36,104 nucleotides of DNA from Leptospira gomenensis (lineage in GTDB: Bacteria; Spirochaetota; Leptospiria; Leptospirales; Leptospiraceae), in NCBI RefSeq assembly GCF_004770155.1, contig NZ_RQFA01000042.1, forward strand, positions 1-36,104, read 5' to 3'. This document shows, piece after piece, positions 16,578 through 30,626 of the stretch. Every line of letters starts with the position of its first letter. Positions within the stretch are counted from its first letter, which is position 1. The translations under genes were made by a program, and so were the position numbers. The notes beneath the pieces were generated by a model. That model was not told the origin of the DNA, searched no databases, and saw only the letters and a program-made list of their open reading frames with translations.

Positions 16578-17435
16578 CTAACTCAAGGACTTGCGATCGG
16601 AACCGCCGACTCTCGGAGCCGCCCCACCCGCACCGGTTTGTCCATACACAGAAACGGCTTGTTTCGGAAGACTGGACTTTCTCCATTCGAACCAGGAACC
16701 TTGGTACGTATGCACGTCCAAATATCCCACTTCTCGTAACATCAACGCCAAAAGGGAGGAACGCGCGCCGTTGTAATCGTAGATCACCGTGATCCGTTCG
16801 GGCATAAACGGAAAAGAGCGCAATTTTTTATTGAACTGATTTTTTTCGATCAGGTTCCCCTGACCGTCGTAGAGGATTCTCCAATCCCAAAGGAACGCCC
16901 CGGGAAGACGACCGCACAAAGAACCCGGTTCCGGCGCGGTCAATCGGGGAAGTTTGCCTTCGTATTCTTCAAGCGTTCTCGTATCGAAAATCTGCAAACG
17001 GGTCAGATTTTTTTCGAGGAAAGCCTTGTCCACGACTCCCTCCAACTTCTTCGGTTTATCGCCGGGCCCGAGTTCCATTTCTCGGGAACCTTTTTCCAAG
17101 GTCACTCCTTCCACCGGCCAACGATTCCCATACAGAAACGCGTTTTGATAACCGGCCGCGCGGAGCAGATATACCATCCTCGAAGCGAACATTCCCATTC
17201 CTTCATCGAAGACGATCACCCGAGGCGATTCGTCTTTTTGAATCAATTTTAAAATTTCTTCCAAAGGTCCGGTCATCTTCTTTTGCGATTCCGGATCCGA
17301 CGCGAATGCTTTTTTTATAAATGGGAAACTATACGCTCCCTTCACTGTGGATTCCTGATAACCGGACGAAGAACGGCAATCGATTAAAAAATCCTTATCG
17401 TTAAATTCAGTTTTGATAAAATTCCAGCTGGACAA
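16578..17435 (-). CDS. two-domain rhodanese-like protein lacking the catalytic cysteine
   Basis: A 285-residue protein with two rhodanese domains, as in thiosulfate and 3-mercaptopyruvate sulfurtransferases. The N-terminal domain (about 1-115) has [15 protein letters not shown] and [14 protein letters not shown]; the C-terminal domain (about 140-255) has [25 protein letters not shown] and YQGSWFEW. In active enzymes the C-terminal loop reads Y-C-x-x-G-x-R; here it is YDYNGAR with Asp220 in place of Cys. The N-terminal loop also lacks Cys. Sulfur transfer by the usual mechanism is therefore not expected, and a binding or regulatory role is more likely. The tail is Gly/Ala-rich. Start is TTG at 17435 with GGAAGG 4 bases upstream. 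No signal peptide seen. Confidence 0.85.
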   Translation of the reverse strand: MSSWNFIKTEFNDKDFLIDCRSSSGYQESTVKGAYSFPFIKKAFASDPESQKKMTGPLEEILKLIQKDESPRVIVFDEGMGMFASRMVYLLRAAGYQNAFLYGNRWPVEGVTLEKGSREMELGPGDKPKKLEGVVDKAFLEKNLTRLQIFDTRTLEEYEGKLPRLTAPEPGSLCGRLPGAFLWDWRILYDGQGNLIEKNQFNKKLRSFPFMPERITVIYDYNGARSSLLALMLREVGYLDVHTYQGSWFEWRKSSLPKQAVSVYGQTGAGGAAPRVGGSDRKSLS

Positions 17436-17612
17436 ACAAACCTTCCGTTACGAATCGAACTCAAGAGTACTCTTAGAATTTAACCATTATTTATAACCTA
17501 AGATTTCCGATGTACTTTTTTTTAAAAAACGCGATAAATTTGGGACATAAGTAAAAAATTCTCTTTGTGTTCCGGAGGTTAACATCGGGGGGTTTGAAAT
17601 CCGATATTCTAA

Positions 17613-18518
17613 ATGATGAAGACCGCATTCAGGAACCTGCTCTGCAGAACCTCAGTACCTTTCCGAAATTTCGGGAAGGTCGCGGCTCTTTGTGTTTTGT
17701 TTTCCGTTTTTCTACTTTCTAATCCGGAAGAAATAGGAAGCGACACGAAACCCGATTCTTCCGGATCGGCTCGGGAAGAATTCAAATCCTTCCTCAAGGA
17801 GTTTCAAAAACGTCCTTCCCAAACCAGCCTACGATCCTTTCGCGGAAGACATCCCGGTTTCGACGTGTCTCCTTGTTATTTCGAAGAGTCCGGTCGTTTT
17901 GAAACGGTTCGTTATCTTTCTTTTTATTGCGACGAACAGACCTGGAAGAATTTCATCCAGCTCGGTTCTTCTTTCGGAAATTCCAAACGAAGATTGGAAA
18001 CGGTTTCCCTCGGTGAGGCGATGACGATCGGAAAAAAAGTGTTTCTTGAAATCAAACAAGAAGGTTCCGTTTTCGAATCGGGCAAGACGTCCGTTTTCGA
18101 GAAAAGGGAAAAAACGAAACAAGAACGGGAGAATCCGATCCGACCGACTCCGGTGAAAGAACCAAAGGATAACTTCGGGTTACGCTATTTTCTTAGCATA
18201 GCCAAACATCCTTCCAAACGCGATTTGAACCCGGGCAAGGAGATCTTTTTCGATTCCACGTGCCCGTTGATCTTTTTGAAAAAGGATTCCGATTTTTATT
18301 GGGACAAGTCGTTATACTACTCCTTTCAAGCGAGTTGTGTCCCTTCCTCTCCGTATTCGTATATACGGATCAAGGCGGACTTTTTGGGGAAAATCAGATT
18401 GGACGACAAAGATACGGATCAGATCCAGGAAGGAGCGCGATATTTGGGAAAATTGAGAATCCATTCCGTGGAAGCGGATAAAATCCTTTGGCGGGACGCT
18501 GAAATTTACAATGAATAA
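17613..18518 (+). CDS. exported hypothetical protein, first gene of protease operon
   Basis: A 301-residue protein that I do not recognise. Residues about 20-37 ([17 protein letters not shown]) form a hydrophobic signal or anchor after a basic N-terminus. The mature part begins with a Ser/Glu-rich linker, contains a Lys/Glu-rich stretch in the middle (about 150-185) and four cysteines (in SPCYF, FYCDE, STCPL and ASCVP) that could make two disulfides. Its stop overlaps the start of the trypsin-like protease by 8 bases, so the two are translated from one message. That tie suggests it may be a partner, chaperone or substrate of the protease. ATG 17613 and 17616 are both possible; no strong ribosome site is seen. 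Confidence 0.75.
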   Translation: MMKTAFRNLLCRTSVPFRNFGKVAALCVLFSVFLLSNPEEIGSDTKPDSSGSAREEFKSFLKEFQKRPSQTSLRSFRGRHPGFDVSPCYFEESGRFETVRYLSFYCDEQTWKNFIQLGSSFGNSKRRLETVSLGEAMTIGKKVFLEIKQEGSVFESGKTSVFEKREKTKQERENPIRPTPVKEPKDNFGLRYFLSIAKHPSKRDLNPGKEIFFDSTCPLIFLKKDSDFYWDKSLYYSFQASCVPSSPYSYIRIKADFLGKIRLDDKDTDQIQEGARYLGKLRIHSVEADKILWRDAEIYNE

Positions 18519-19983
18519 GAAAGTAATTTATTATATTCTAATATTAATGTTATCGATTGCGTTTTTCGCGTCCGACGTTGCGGCGCAAAACGGAAACTCC
18601 GCCGATCTTAAAGCGCTTCTCGACGGAGTCGTGATCATACGAAACGACACTTTTTCCGAAAAGGAGGAAGGGACCGGTTATCCCGACAAATCCTTCAACC
18701 GGGACGCGGGCACCGGTATGATCGTGACCGGAAACCGGATTCTGACCAACGCCCACGTGGTTTCCTCCTCCTCCGGATATCTTAAGGTAAAACATTTCAA
18801 TTCCAGCAAATTCTACAAGGCGGAAGTTCAATACGTGGGTTTCGACTGCGACCTCGCCATCCTAAAGGTCGAAGACGATGAGTTTTTCAACGGCGTGGAA
18901 CCGTTGGAGATTTCGGAATTTTCGCCGTCTCTGGGCAGCAACGTTCTCATTTTGGGATATCCGGGCGGTGACGACAATATAACATTAGAAAACGGTAATG
19001 TTTCGAGAGTGGAACGGATCCGTTATTCTTATACCGGTTTGGATTACAGAAAGGCCATCCGAGTAATCGCGAACATAGTACCCGGTTATTCGGGAGGACC
19101 CGCGATCCAAAACGGAAAGGTCGCCGGTATAACCTTCCAGGTCAGCCAATCGCAGGGTAACGTGGCCTATCTGATTCCGCCGGAAGTGATCAATCATTTT
19201 CTCAAAGACGTGGAGGACGGAAGTTACGAAGGATTTCCTTTTCCCGGATTCAGTTTCCAAAACGGATATTCCTCCTCCCTCAAGGATTATCTCAAAATTC
19301 CTAACGGTCTAAACGGAATCCTGATCAATACGGTTTATCCGGATTCCTCCTTTTCCGATCTTTTAAAACCGGAGGACTTCGTTTATAAAATCGACGAAGC
19401 GTATCTAAACGACGAAGGCGGAGTTTTGGAGCCGGGCGGAGGATTCATAGGAGAGATGATAGAAAACAAATTCATCGGAGATAAGGTGAAGGTTTTCTTT
19501 TATAGAAACGGAAAAAACTACAAGGTGGAAGGCGAACTCAAACGTGTTCCGTCTTTGGCTTTATACAGACAATCGGGAACCCCTTCGAGTTTTTTAGCGG
19601 CGGGGTTTTTATTTCAGCCGGTCAATCGCGCGTTGGCGGGAGGGGATTCCAAACGATTGGAAAGTTCTCTCCGTTATCATTACAGTTATCACATTCAGGA
19701 CGAATTGTACCGTTTCACGGAGAGAGACATCATCCTTTCCGGCATTTACCCCGATCCCCTCAACTCCAAGTATTCCTCGTATCGTTATAAGATTGTGGAA
19801 TCGATCAACGACCGGACTCCTTCCAATCTGGATGACTTCAAATCGTTGTGGAAAAAATTCTACGGAGGAACGATCAGTCTGAAATTCAGGGGCGTGAATC
19901 TTCCGATCGTGTTGGACCAGGACACGATCGAAAAGATCAACGTCCGAATCAAAAAACGTTTCGACGCGGAGGCGGACGAATGA
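18511..19983 (+). CDS. exported trypsin-like serine protease with PDZ-like region
   Basis: A 490-residue S1C-like (HtrA/Deg-type) protease. Residues 1-25 are a signal peptide ending in VAAQN. The triad is complete: His82 in LTNAHVV, Asp114 in FDCDLAIL and Ser194 in PGYSGGPA. The last motif differs from the usual HtrA form (NPGNSGGP), so it is an outlying member. Residues about 255-340 look PDZ-like ([20 protein letters not shown], then a strand-loop region), and a second PDZ-like half follows near residues 415-470 ([24 protein letters not shown]). It probably degrades or checks proteins in the periplasm. Its start overlaps the upstream gene by 8 bases and its stop overlaps the downstream start as ATGA. 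Confidence 0.9.
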   Translation: MNKKVIYYILILMLSIAFFASDVAAQNGNSADLKALLDGVVIIRNDTFSEKEEGTGYPDKSFNRDAGTGMIVTGNRILTNAHVVSSSSGYLKVKHFNSSKFYKAEVQYVGFDCDLAILKVEDDEFFNGVEPLEISEFSPSLGSNVLILGYPGGDDNITLENGNVSRVERIRYSYTGLDYRKAIRVIANIVPGYSGGPAIQNGKVAGITFQVSQSQGNVAYLIPPEVINHFLKDVEDGSYEGFPFPGFSFQNGYSSSLKDYLKIPNGLNGILINTVYPDSSFSDLLKPEDFVYKIDEAYLNDEGGVLEPGGGFIGEMIENKFIGDKVKVFFYRNGKNYKVEGELKRVPSLALYRQSGTPSSFLAAGFLFQPVNRALAGGDSKRLESSLRYHYSYHIQDELYRFTERDIILSGIYPDPLNSKYSSYRYKIVESINDRTPSNLDDFKSLWKKFYGGTISLKFRGVNLPIVLDQDTIEKINVRIKKRFDAEADE

Positions 19984-21347
19984 GATTGTTTCCGTTCCAT
20001 ATTACGTTTTTCTTAAGATCCTCGTTGATAGGCTGGACTCTGATCCTACTAATCGTACCGGTTTCCCTCCGATCGGAAACGATCCTGGTACATTTCAGAA
20101 AGTATTCACATCAGAATCCTTGGCAAAAGGGAAATCACTACGAAAAAAAAGTTCCCGCCGCGATCGCAGATTCCGATTTTCTTTTGGCGTTATTGCCTCC
20201 AGGAGAGGTTCCCCTCTTTTCCGAATTCAATCCCTCCGTAAAACCGGGGGGCCGTCTTTACGTATTCAAACACGATCCGGAAACCGGTATGACTTTGTTT
20301 TCGCATCGAGGAAAGTTCTCTTCGAAAAACGGATTCGCTCGTTTCGGAAATTCGCGCCAAGCCGGATGTTCCTCCTTTTTTCCGAAACCGGAATGGAACA
20401 ATCCGGAAAATTCGAACGCGATCCTAAGGATGTCCAAACAGAACCGCGAAGAATCGGGCGAAAGAAAATTCTTATATTCAAAAAATATAATCTGTGGATA
20501 CAGCGACGGACGATGGAACGTTCCCGCGGAATATCTAGTCTCTTTTCTGAAAACTCCCTCCGAAAATCCGATCGTTCATCCAGGTTTTTCATTTGAAGAC
20601 GCCCTTACGACTCCGGAAAAAAAATTCTACTTTCCGGACTCTTCCTACGGAGTCGTGGTTTCGGAGGTTTTGCCCGGAGTCGGACCGGTCCATAACTTAT
20701 TTCCTGGTGACGCGATCTATAGTATAAACGGTCGCGGATTTTCCTCTCCGCCCGACAAACAGGAAGTGTATTCCAGAATTCTTATGTCCGAAGGTCGTTT
20801 CGTTTCTCCGGGTGCGAACGTCGTGTTGGGGGTTTTTCGCGCGGGCAAAAGAAGGGAAATTTCTTATTTCCTAAAGCCGTATACGGAGGAGTTTTTCTTC
20901 ATTCCCTCCAAATCGATAAACAAACCCCCTTCGTATCTGATTAGCGGAGGGCTTTTTTTCACCGAACTTACGGGCGCATACCTCAAAGAATCCGGGGACA
21001 AATACCGAGAGAATTCGGACAAAAAACTGCTCTATCTCTACGAATCCTACGATAAAAAAGCGCATCCGGAAAAAAACAGAATCGTATTCGTAAGTCGGGT
21101 ATTTCCGGATCCCGAAAACCGTGGATTTCACGATTTCCAAGACCAAATTTTAGAAACCGTAAACGACCGACCCGTTCGCTCCCTGATCGATCTCAAAGAA
21201 ATCCTACAGGAAAGTAAGGAAGATTATACGGTTTTCCGTTTTTCGGGAAATAGAATCGCAGCGTTTTCCAACGATCAATGGAAACGTTTAAATCAAAAGA
21301 TTCTAACGAGTTACAATCTGGACAAACTGGACAATTTAGAACGTTAA
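19980..21347 (+). CDS. PDZ-containing pseudo-protease, partner of the upstream protease
   Basis: A 455-residue exported protein whose C-terminal two thirds run parallel to the preceding protease: [20 protein letters not shown] matches its first PDZ-like segment, and [20 protein letters not shown] plus [18 protein letters not shown] match the second. The N-terminal part (about 30-180) keeps the outline of a trypsin-like barrel ([15 protein letters not shown], then [14 protein letters not shown]) but has no TNAHVV, DLAIL or GNSGGP motif, so it cannot be a serine protease. I infer a catalytically dead paralogue that could be an adaptor or inhibitor of the neighbour. The signal peptide spans about residues 8-30. 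Start ATG 19980 overlaps the upstream stop by 4 bases (ATGA). Confidence 0.8.
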   Translation: MRLFPFHITFFLRSSLIGWTLILLIVPVSLRSETILVHFRKYSHQNPWQKGNHYEKKVPAAIADSDFLLALLPPGEVPLFSEFNPSVKPGGRLYVFKHDPETGMTLFSHRGKFSSKNGFARFGNSRQAGCSSFFPKPEWNNPENSNAILRMSKQNREESGERKFLYSKNIICGYSDGRWNVPAEYLVSFLKTPSENPIVHPGFSFEDALTTPEKKFYFPDSSYGVVVSEVLPGVGPVHNLFPGDAIYSINGRGFSSPPDKQEVYSRILMSEGRFVSPGANVVLGVFRAGKRREISYFLKPYTEEFFFIPSKSINKPPSYLISGGLFFTELTGAYLKESGDKYRENSDKKLLYLYESYDKKAHPEKNRIVFVSRVFPDPENRGFHDFQDQILETVNDRPVRSLIDLKEILQESKEDYTVFRFSGNRIAAFSNDQWKRLNQKILTSYNLDKLDNLER

Positions 21348-21351
21348 TCTC

Positions 21352-21380
21352 TTGACGGATTCATTCCGGAAATGTAATGT
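21352..21380 (+). promoter_or_regulatory. candidate sigma-70 promoter for the response regulator gene
   Basis: TTGACG (21352-21357), a 17-base spacer and TAATGT (21375-21380) lie in the 52-bp gap before the response regulator gene. The -35 matches 5 of 6 consensus bases, the -10 only 3 of 6. It would give a leader of about 13 bases, so the gene need not depend on read-through from the protease operon. Confidence 0.35.
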
Positions 21381-21399
21381 TTGAAACCGGAATTTTCCA

Positions 21400-22302
21400 A
21401 TGCGAATCCTATTCTTAGACGACGAAGAAGTAATCCGAGACTTGTTTCGGGAGATCTTCGGTTCCTTCCACGACCTTACCCTGGCCGGAACCGCGGAGGA
21501 AGCGCTCGTCGTATGCAAAAACGAAACCTTCGATCTGATCGTTACCGACGTCCGTCTTCCCAAAATGAGCGGGATCGATTTCATTTCGAGACTCAGGGAT
21601 ACGGGAGTCAACACTCCGTTCATCGTAATCACCGGGAACCAGGACATCGACGTGTCGATCCGGGCCCTTCGTTTGGGTGCGGTGGATTTTTTTATCAAAC
21701 CCTTCCGCATGGACGCGATCCGTCATTCCCTCCAAAAATTCGAGAATTTATTTATTTCCAGCCAGGAACTCATCGGTAAAAACCACTTTCAGCTAACGGA
21801 ATCCAGACAACAATTCACGATCAAACCGAGTCTGAAGAATTTGAACCAATACGTGAACTTAGTCATGCGTTCCGTGACCGTAATTCCTGGAATCCACACG
21901 GACGACATACTCGCGATCAAACTCGCCTTATACGAACTGCTCGGCAACTCCATCGAACACGGATCCGCCGGAATCAGCTACGAGAACAAGTCGAAACTTC
22001 TTTCGTCGGATATCAATTACTTCGACCACGTCGATCGTATCTGCGACGCACTCGAAGAATCCGTGATTTTGGAGATAGGTTTCGAAAACGGCGTGGTGAA
22101 AGTTTCGTTAAAAGATCACGGCTCCGGATTCGATCCTTCCAAGGTCCCCGATCCGGTCACGGATCCGAACGCGAGTCACCTTTCCGGTCGCGGAATTTTT
22201 CTCGTCCGTATGAACGTGGACGAACTGATCTACAACGAAGTGGGGAACGAGGTGCGTTTCAGTAAGACTCTTAAAAAACAACCCGCACTTTCTCAAAAAT
22301 AA
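21400..22302 (+). CDS. response regulator receiver fused to RsbW-like ATPase
   Basis: A 300-residue cytoplasmic signalling protein. Residues 1-118 form a CheY-like receiver with acidic pair Asp7/Asp8, phosphoacceptor Asp50 (LIVTDVRLP), Thr78 and Lys100 (FFIKPF). Residues about 165-290 form an HATPase_c domain of the anti-sigma-factor kinase type: N-box ALYELLGNSIEHG (Glu179, Asn183), G1 box SLKDHGSGFD (Asp239) and G2 box LSGRGIFLVR. It lacks a histidine phosphotransfer domain, so the ATPase most likely phosphorylates a serine on an anti-sigma antagonist, under control of the receiver. About 30 hydrophilic residues are inserted between N and G1 boxes. Its end overlaps the convergent barrel gene by 10 bases. 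No sigma or antagonist gene is in the window. Confidence 0.88.
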   Translation: MRILFLDDEEVIRDLFREIFGSFHDLTLAGTAEEALVVCKNETFDLIVTDVRLPKMSGIDFISRLRDTGVNTPFIVITGNQDIDVSIRALRLGAVDFFIKPFRMDAIRHSLQKFENLFISSQELIGKNHFQLTESRQQFTIKPSLKNLNQYVNLVMRSVTVIPGIHTDDILAIKLALYELLGNSIEHGSAGISYENKSKLLSSDINYFDHVDRICDALEESVILEIGFENGVVKVSLKDHGSGFDPSKVPDPVTDPNASHLSGRGIFLVRMNVDELIYNEVGNEVRFSKTLKKQPALSQK

Positions 22303-23885
22303 GCTCCCGCGGATAGGTAAAACCGCGCGTATTCCTTTTCTTCAGCGTCCCTTCTCCATTCCTCGAAAAAAACGGGCTCTTGTTTTTGCGGATCCACCTT
22401 CGCATAAGATAAGCTCATTAGAATATACGAATATTCTGATTCGTATCCTCCGATTGCAACGGCCTCCCAACCGATCCCGAGCGAAGAAGAGGAGGACAAA
22501 AGGATTCCCTGTAAGGTCCAACGGGAATTCCAGGTTTTACGCGCCCCGGCCTGGACCAACCTCATCCCTTTATTTTCGAAATCGGGTCGGGCGGAAGTTC
22601 CTTGTTCCGGAGCGAACACGGTCCCCTCCTGCAACAGAAGACTTTGACTCAACAGAAATGACGTTTTGCCGCCGTATCCTCGTAGATCCGTACGGATTCC
22701 GGAATAACCGTTCGAATTCCGATCGGTCCTGAGTTCCTCGTCCTTGGAAAAAAACAGTCCTCCTAAAAAATAGGACGCTTCTCTTCTATCCCAAACGATC
22801 CGTCCTCCGGCGAATCCCGCCGAGGTGTAACGGGAAGTCTGATAACTCCGAAACGCGTCCGGTCCGTATTCCGGCGTGCCCCGGACCACGATCGCGTCCA
22901 AATCGAAACGAAAACCGGAAAAACTTTCGGAGGAAAATTCGAAACCGTAATAGACGTATTTCCCGTAAGGACGAAACGGCTCCGGTCCGCGGAAAAAATC
23001 CCCCACAAAAGCCTCCTGTCTCGTTTCAATATAAGTGTAGTAGAATATTCTAAAATTTTTAACTATAGAACCGTCTCCGAATCGGAGCGATCCTCCGAAA
23101 ATCCTGCGCGGGGATTGTTTTTTATCACGTTCCGTATACAGGGAGGATTCTTCCATCAGGGCCGTTATTCCGGAAAAGGAAAGGCGGAGGGGTTTCCACA
23201 AAAAGTAAGTTTCCCCATAGTTGAGAAAACCAGCGAACAAAAATCCGTTCCGATCGAGCCGCTGATAACCCCTACCCGCCTCCAATCCGAGTTTCCAAAC
23301 CGCGGAATCCCAGCCGCCCAATCCCAAAAGTTCTCCGTCGGCGCCTTTGACGACCGTTTTGATTCCGTTTACGCTTTCTTCGTAGGACAAAAAAGGAGAC
23401 ATTAGAATTTGATAATACAATCGTTCCCTCTTTCGACCGTATCCCACTTCCGGACTGAGGATCGTTTTGGAAAAACTTCTGTCGGCCATTTCCTCCGCGA
23501 CTCCGCCGTGTTGCGTCAATCCCCGGTAGATCGCGTTCAAATTCGCGTACGGACCCTGCTTTCGGTGCGATGGGGAAACGTCCGTTTCCTTTTTTTCGGC
23601 CCCGCCTTCGTGGAAGGACAGAAAACGTCCTCTGCCGGCGAGATCCCGTTTTCCGTCGCTCAACAAAAGTAAATCGTCCTTCCGGTAGGAATCGTAGGAT
23701 TCCGCAAATATCGGAAAATTAAAATATAATAAAATTAGAATATATAGGAAAAACGGAGCCGGTTTCGAAAAACGGATCCGCCCCGAAAAAACGGCTCCCG
23801 AAAAGGAACACGTCTCCGATTTAGAATTCATACGATTTATAATATTCTTTTTTCTGCATATATCCGGATCGCCAACCCGGCTCAT
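22293..23885 (-). CDS. putative outer-membrane beta-barrel protein
   Basis: A 530-residue protein with a long N-terminus, a signal segment (residues about 43-61, FFLYILILLYFNFPIFA then ESYDSY), and a body of alternating amphipathic strands rich in Tyr, Phe, Gly, Ser and Arg, ending in FYLSAGAYF. A terminal Phe after alternating hydrophobic residues is the usual BAM recognition signal of outer-membrane barrels. Strand count looks like 16-18, so a porin or polysaccharide-exit barrel is possible. I chose the ATG at 23885 because it overlaps the flippase stop as ATGA; the ATG at 23831 (residue 19) gives a more normal signal peptide and may be right. Third gene of the PAP2-flippase operon, which suggests a role in envelope glycan or lipid export. 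Function not known. Confidence 0.78.
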   Translation of the reverse strand: MSRVGDPDICRKKNIINRMNSKSETCSFSGAVFSGRIRFSKPAPFFLYILILLYFNFPIFAESYDSYRKDDLLLLSDGKRDLAGRGRFLSFHEGGAEKKETDVSPSHRKQGPYANLNAIYRGLTQHGGVAEEMADRSFSKTILSPEVGYGRKRERLYYQILMSPFLSYEESVNGIKTVVKGADGELLGLGGWDSAVWKLGLEAGRGYQRLDRNGFLFAGFLNYGETYFLWKPLRLSFSGITALMEESSLYTERDKKQSPRRIFGGSLRFGDGSIVKNFRIFYYTYIETRQEAFVGDFFRGPEPFRPYGKYVYYGFEFSSESFSGFRFDLDAIVVRGTPEYGPDAFRSYQTSRYTSAGFAGGRIVWDRREASYFLGGLFFSKDEELRTDRNSNGYSGIRTDLRGYGGKTSFLLSQSLLLQEGTVFAPEQGTSARPDFENKGMRLVQAGARKTWNSRWTLQGILLSSSSSLGIGWEAVAIGGYESEYSYILMSLSYAKVDPQKQEPVFFEEWRRDAEEKEYARFYLSAGAYF

Positions 23886-25168
23886 TTCCTAAAATAAGCC
23901 AGAAAATATCCCGTCAAAATCAACCAGGAAACGATCTGCCCCAGAAAATAGGAGGAAGCGGCGCCGGTGGGTCCGTATTCCGGAATCAGAAGATTGGCGA
24001 GCACCAAACCGCAGACGAGCCGGAGAAGGGATAAAAACGCGAGCATTCTCGGTTGTCCCAAGGCGAATAACGCGATTCCCAACGGGGAAAAAACGAGCTG
24101 CAACATGTAATTCGGATAAAGAATCTGAAACACTCCGATCGAATCCGCGTATTTTCCGCGGAAAAGCAGATTCAAAATCCATTCCGCGAGAAAAAATCCG
24201 GGCGACAAAACGACCGCCATTCCCACCGACAAAAGCACCGACTTCCAAAGGACCTTGGGAAATTCCTGCGATTCCACCAATCGCGACAACTTCGGATATA
24301 TGAGCGAGTTGATCACGGAAAACAAAATCACAAATCCGCTGAACAGCTGTAAGGCGGTTCCGTACACCGCGGCCGATTCCTGGGAATGATACCACTTCAA
24401 AAAAAAGATCTCCATACGGTCCGAGATCATCGCGAAAATCGAAGCCAAAAAAGCATAGCCGTTGAACGAGGTCAACGTGGCCGTCATTTCCTTGACTCCG
24501 TTTTTGTCCCCGCTCCAAAACAGTTGTCGTCTCGGAAACACGAAAAAAAATAAAACCAACACGAACAAGGGCGAAGCGGTGAAAATGGCTAGAATGTCCA
24601 GATGTCCCAAGGCTCTTTGGGAAATATGATCGGCTCCGTATAACACGAGCAGACGGACCAGATTGGGAAGCGGATTCCAAAACGAAAGGGAGATGTAGTT
24701 TCCGAAACAGATGAATATACTTTCGAAAAAGGAATTGAAGGACAAAACGAAACTTCCCAACACGAGAAGCGCGACTACGATCGAACTTTCCCGAAGCAAA
24801 ACGGCGCCGATCAAACTGATCAACGTCAACGCTCCCAACGCCCCGAGTTTGATAAGAAGCGAAGAGGACAACAAAACCCCGATCTTACGTTTGTCCCCCG
24901 TAACCGGAGCTAAAAATTTCACGAGGGCTGCGGGAAGTCCGAACTCGGCGATCGCGAGCAACACGGGAAGAAATCCGGCGTAGTATTGGAAAAGTCCGTT
25001 TTCGCTTTTCGTGAGAATGTTTACGGAATATACCATAAACACGAGATTGAGGAGCGAGGAAACGGCCTTCGACACGCTTACGAATATCGAAGACTTGAAC
25101 ATTCCGGATTTACGGAATTGGACCGCAAGGTCCGAAACTTTTTTCAGCTTCCCGGAAAGATTGAACAT
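23882..25168 (-). CDS. MOP-superfamily flippase (polysaccharide biosynthesis type)
   Basis: A 428-residue integral inner-membrane protein with about 12 hydrophobic helices. Its pattern matches the oligosaccharide flippase (Wzx/RfbX-like) group: FVSVSKAVSSLLNLVFMVYS at the start, then LTKSENGLFQYYAGF, a central FNGYAFLASIFAMISDRMEI (the typical second-half start), YGTALQL and LIYPKLSRL. It would move a lipid-linked glycan across the inner membrane. The exact substrate is not readable. The gene starts 5 bases after the PAP2 stop, and its stop overlaps the barrel gene. A short basic N-terminal region precedes the first helix. No glycosyltransferase gene is nearby, so the glycan is made elsewhere. 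Confidence 0.86.
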   Translation of the reverse strand: MFNLSGKLKKVSDLAVQFRKSGMFKSSIFVSVSKAVSSLLNLVFMVYSVNILTKSENGLFQYYAGFLPVLLAIAEFGLPAALVKFLAPVTGDKRKIGVLLSSSLLIKLGALGALTLISLIGAVLLRESSIVVALLVLGSFVLSFNSFFESIFICFGNYISLSFWNPLPNLVRLLVLYGADHISQRALGHLDILAIFTASPLFVLVLFFFVFPRRQLFWSGDKNGVKEMTATLTSFNGYAFLASIFAMISDRMEIFFLKWYHSQESAAVYGTALQLFSGFVILFSVINSLIYPKLSRLVESQEFPKVLWKSVLLSVGMAVVLSPGFFLAEWILNLLFRGKYADSIGVFQILYPNYMLQLVFSPLGIALFALGQPRMLAFLSLLRLVCGLVLANLLIPEYGPTGAASSYFLGQIVSWLILTGYFLAYFRK

Positions 25169-25173
25169 TTACT

Positions 25174-26145
25174 CTATGAATGGGTATCGGTTTCTCCTTT
25201 CTTCAAAGACAACAGGTAGACGGAAAAAAAACCGATGTAACTGCTAACGATCCCGTATCGGAGATATCTTGCAACCGGATTTTCAGGAAGGAATTTTTGG
25301 ATCAACCATCCGAGCAAAAAATAAAAAAGAAGAACTCCGACCAACCAAACCGCGATCCGTTTTACGGTTTCGGAAATCGAATCGACGGGTTTCCAATCGA
25401 GCGAATAGGATTTGCAAAGAAGAATTCCGATCAAAAATCCGGCGAGAGCGCCGCTCGCGGAAATCGTCTGCTCGAAGGATTTATTTTTTGCGAGCGCGTT
25501 TTCGTGGGAATACAATAGAATCGAAGGCAAGGTGAACACTACGATCACCAAAGCGATACTTTTCGTATTCGAACGATTTTGTCCCGGAAACGGACGCGGA
25601 TGATCCAACTCCGGCAAAAAACGGAACAGAAGTTCGGTGCCCGCCAAGCCGATTCCTCCTAGGATCAAACCCCCGAGCACATCTCCCGCAAAATGAACCC
25701 CCGCATACATTCTGGAAAAGGGCATCAAAAGAGGGATCAGAATCGCAAACGTCCGTACCAACCGGGACCGGGAATGCAAAAAGAGCAAACCCCAAACGAC
25801 CACGGAAGTCTGTACGTGACCGGAGGGAAATCCGTACGCGAACTCCTCCAATCTTCCCGGGCCGTACCAAGGAAGATCCGGCCTAGGACTTTCCAACCAA
25901 CCTTTGACGAGTCCGTTCGAAATTCCCGAAGTCAAAAGACCGATCGCAAGACGCAATCCCAACTTTCGATCGAATAGAAGATACGTCGCGGAAAGCAGAA
26001 TCATAAAAAAAAGATTTCCACCGAGTTGGTGTAACACGAAGGTCAACGCTCCCAAAACCGGATCCAAAGAGGAACCGCGAAACGATTCCAAAAGGGAAGT
26101 GCCAAACCAAAACGGATCCTGAAACCAATTCAACCGTACGCTCAT
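25174..26145 (-). CDS. PAP2-family membrane phosphatase
   Basis: A 323-residue polytopic membrane phosphatase. The three PAP2 motifs are complete: KGWLESPRP (Lys81 to Pro89), FPSGH (Pro107-His110) and [12 protein letters not shown] (Ser144, Arg145, His151, Asp155). Such enzymes remove phosphate from lipid phosphates, including undecaprenyl pyrophosphate or phosphatidate, on the periplasmic face. Residues about 190-320 are an extra C-terminal hydrophobic region with four or five helices beyond the usual PAP2 core. AGGAG lies 10 bases before the ATG. It is first in an operon with a flippase and a barrel protein, so recycling of the lipid carrier for a surface glycan is a sensible reading. Diverges from the plsC-like gene. 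Confidence 0.9.
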   Translation of the reverse strand: MSVRLNWFQDPFWFGTSLLESFRGSSLDPVLGALTFVLHQLGGNLFFMILLSATYLLFDRKLGLRLAIGLLTSGISNGLVKGWLESPRPDLPWYGPGRLEEFAYGFPSGHVQTSVVVWGLLFLHSRSRLVRTFAILIPLLMPFSRMYAGVHFAGDVLGGLILGGIGLAGTELLFRFLPELDHPRPFPGQNRSNTKSIALVIVVFTLPSILLYSHENALAKNKSFEQTISASGALAGFLIGILLCKSYSLDWKPVDSISETVKRIAVWLVGVLLFYFLLGWLIQKFLPENPVARYLRYGIVSSYIGFFSVYLLSLKKGETDTHS

Positions 26146-26205
26146 ACTTCGATTTCTCCTAACTTACTTTTGTATCACATTCGTTGAAGATCGGCAAAAT
26201 CCCAC

Positions 26206-26233
26206 TTGATGGATTCGATTCTGCTGGTACAAT
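26206..26233 (+). promoter_or_regulatory. candidate sigma-70 promoter for the plsC-icmF unit
   Basis: TTGATG (26206-26211), a 16-base spacer and TACAAT (26228-26233), matching 4 of 6 and 5 of 6 consensus bases. The transcript would start near 26240. Since the ATG at 26232 lies inside the -10 box, this promoter favours ATG 26283 as the true start of the acyltransferase. Confidence 0.45.
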
Positions 26234-26282
26234 GAACCGTACACCCATATTTATTGAACACTCGTTAGAAAAGCGACCTTGC

Positions 26283-27086
<804 letters not shown>

Positions 27087-27117
27087 CCGTCGAAATACAT
27101 TAGAATAGAAGAATATT

Positions 27118-30495
<3,378 letters not shown>

Positions 30496-30547
30496 CCGAC
30501 TTTCTCCCATCCGCTTCCGAAAGCGGACTCGCCCGATCGTAAACGGT

Positions 30548-30573
30548 GGCCTTAGAAGGCCTTCGTTTTTTTT
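30548..30573 (+). terminator. intrinsic terminator after icmF
   Basis: GGCCTTAGAAGGCC (30548-30561) forms a 5-bp GC-rich stem with a TAGA loop, followed by TTCG and eight T (to 30573). It lies 53 bases after the icmF stop. A second weaker stem, CCGCTT and AAGCGG, lies just upstream near 30510-30525. Confidence 0.75.
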
Positions 30574-30626
30574 CGGCATCATCAAACTCCGATTTAAAAA
30601 AGCAACGAAGACAGAAAACGAGAACC

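Noticed and set aside
27087..27117. Possible cobalamin riboswitch before icmF
   Set aside because: Only 31 bases separate the genes, too few for this riboswitch, and no B12-box sequence is seen.
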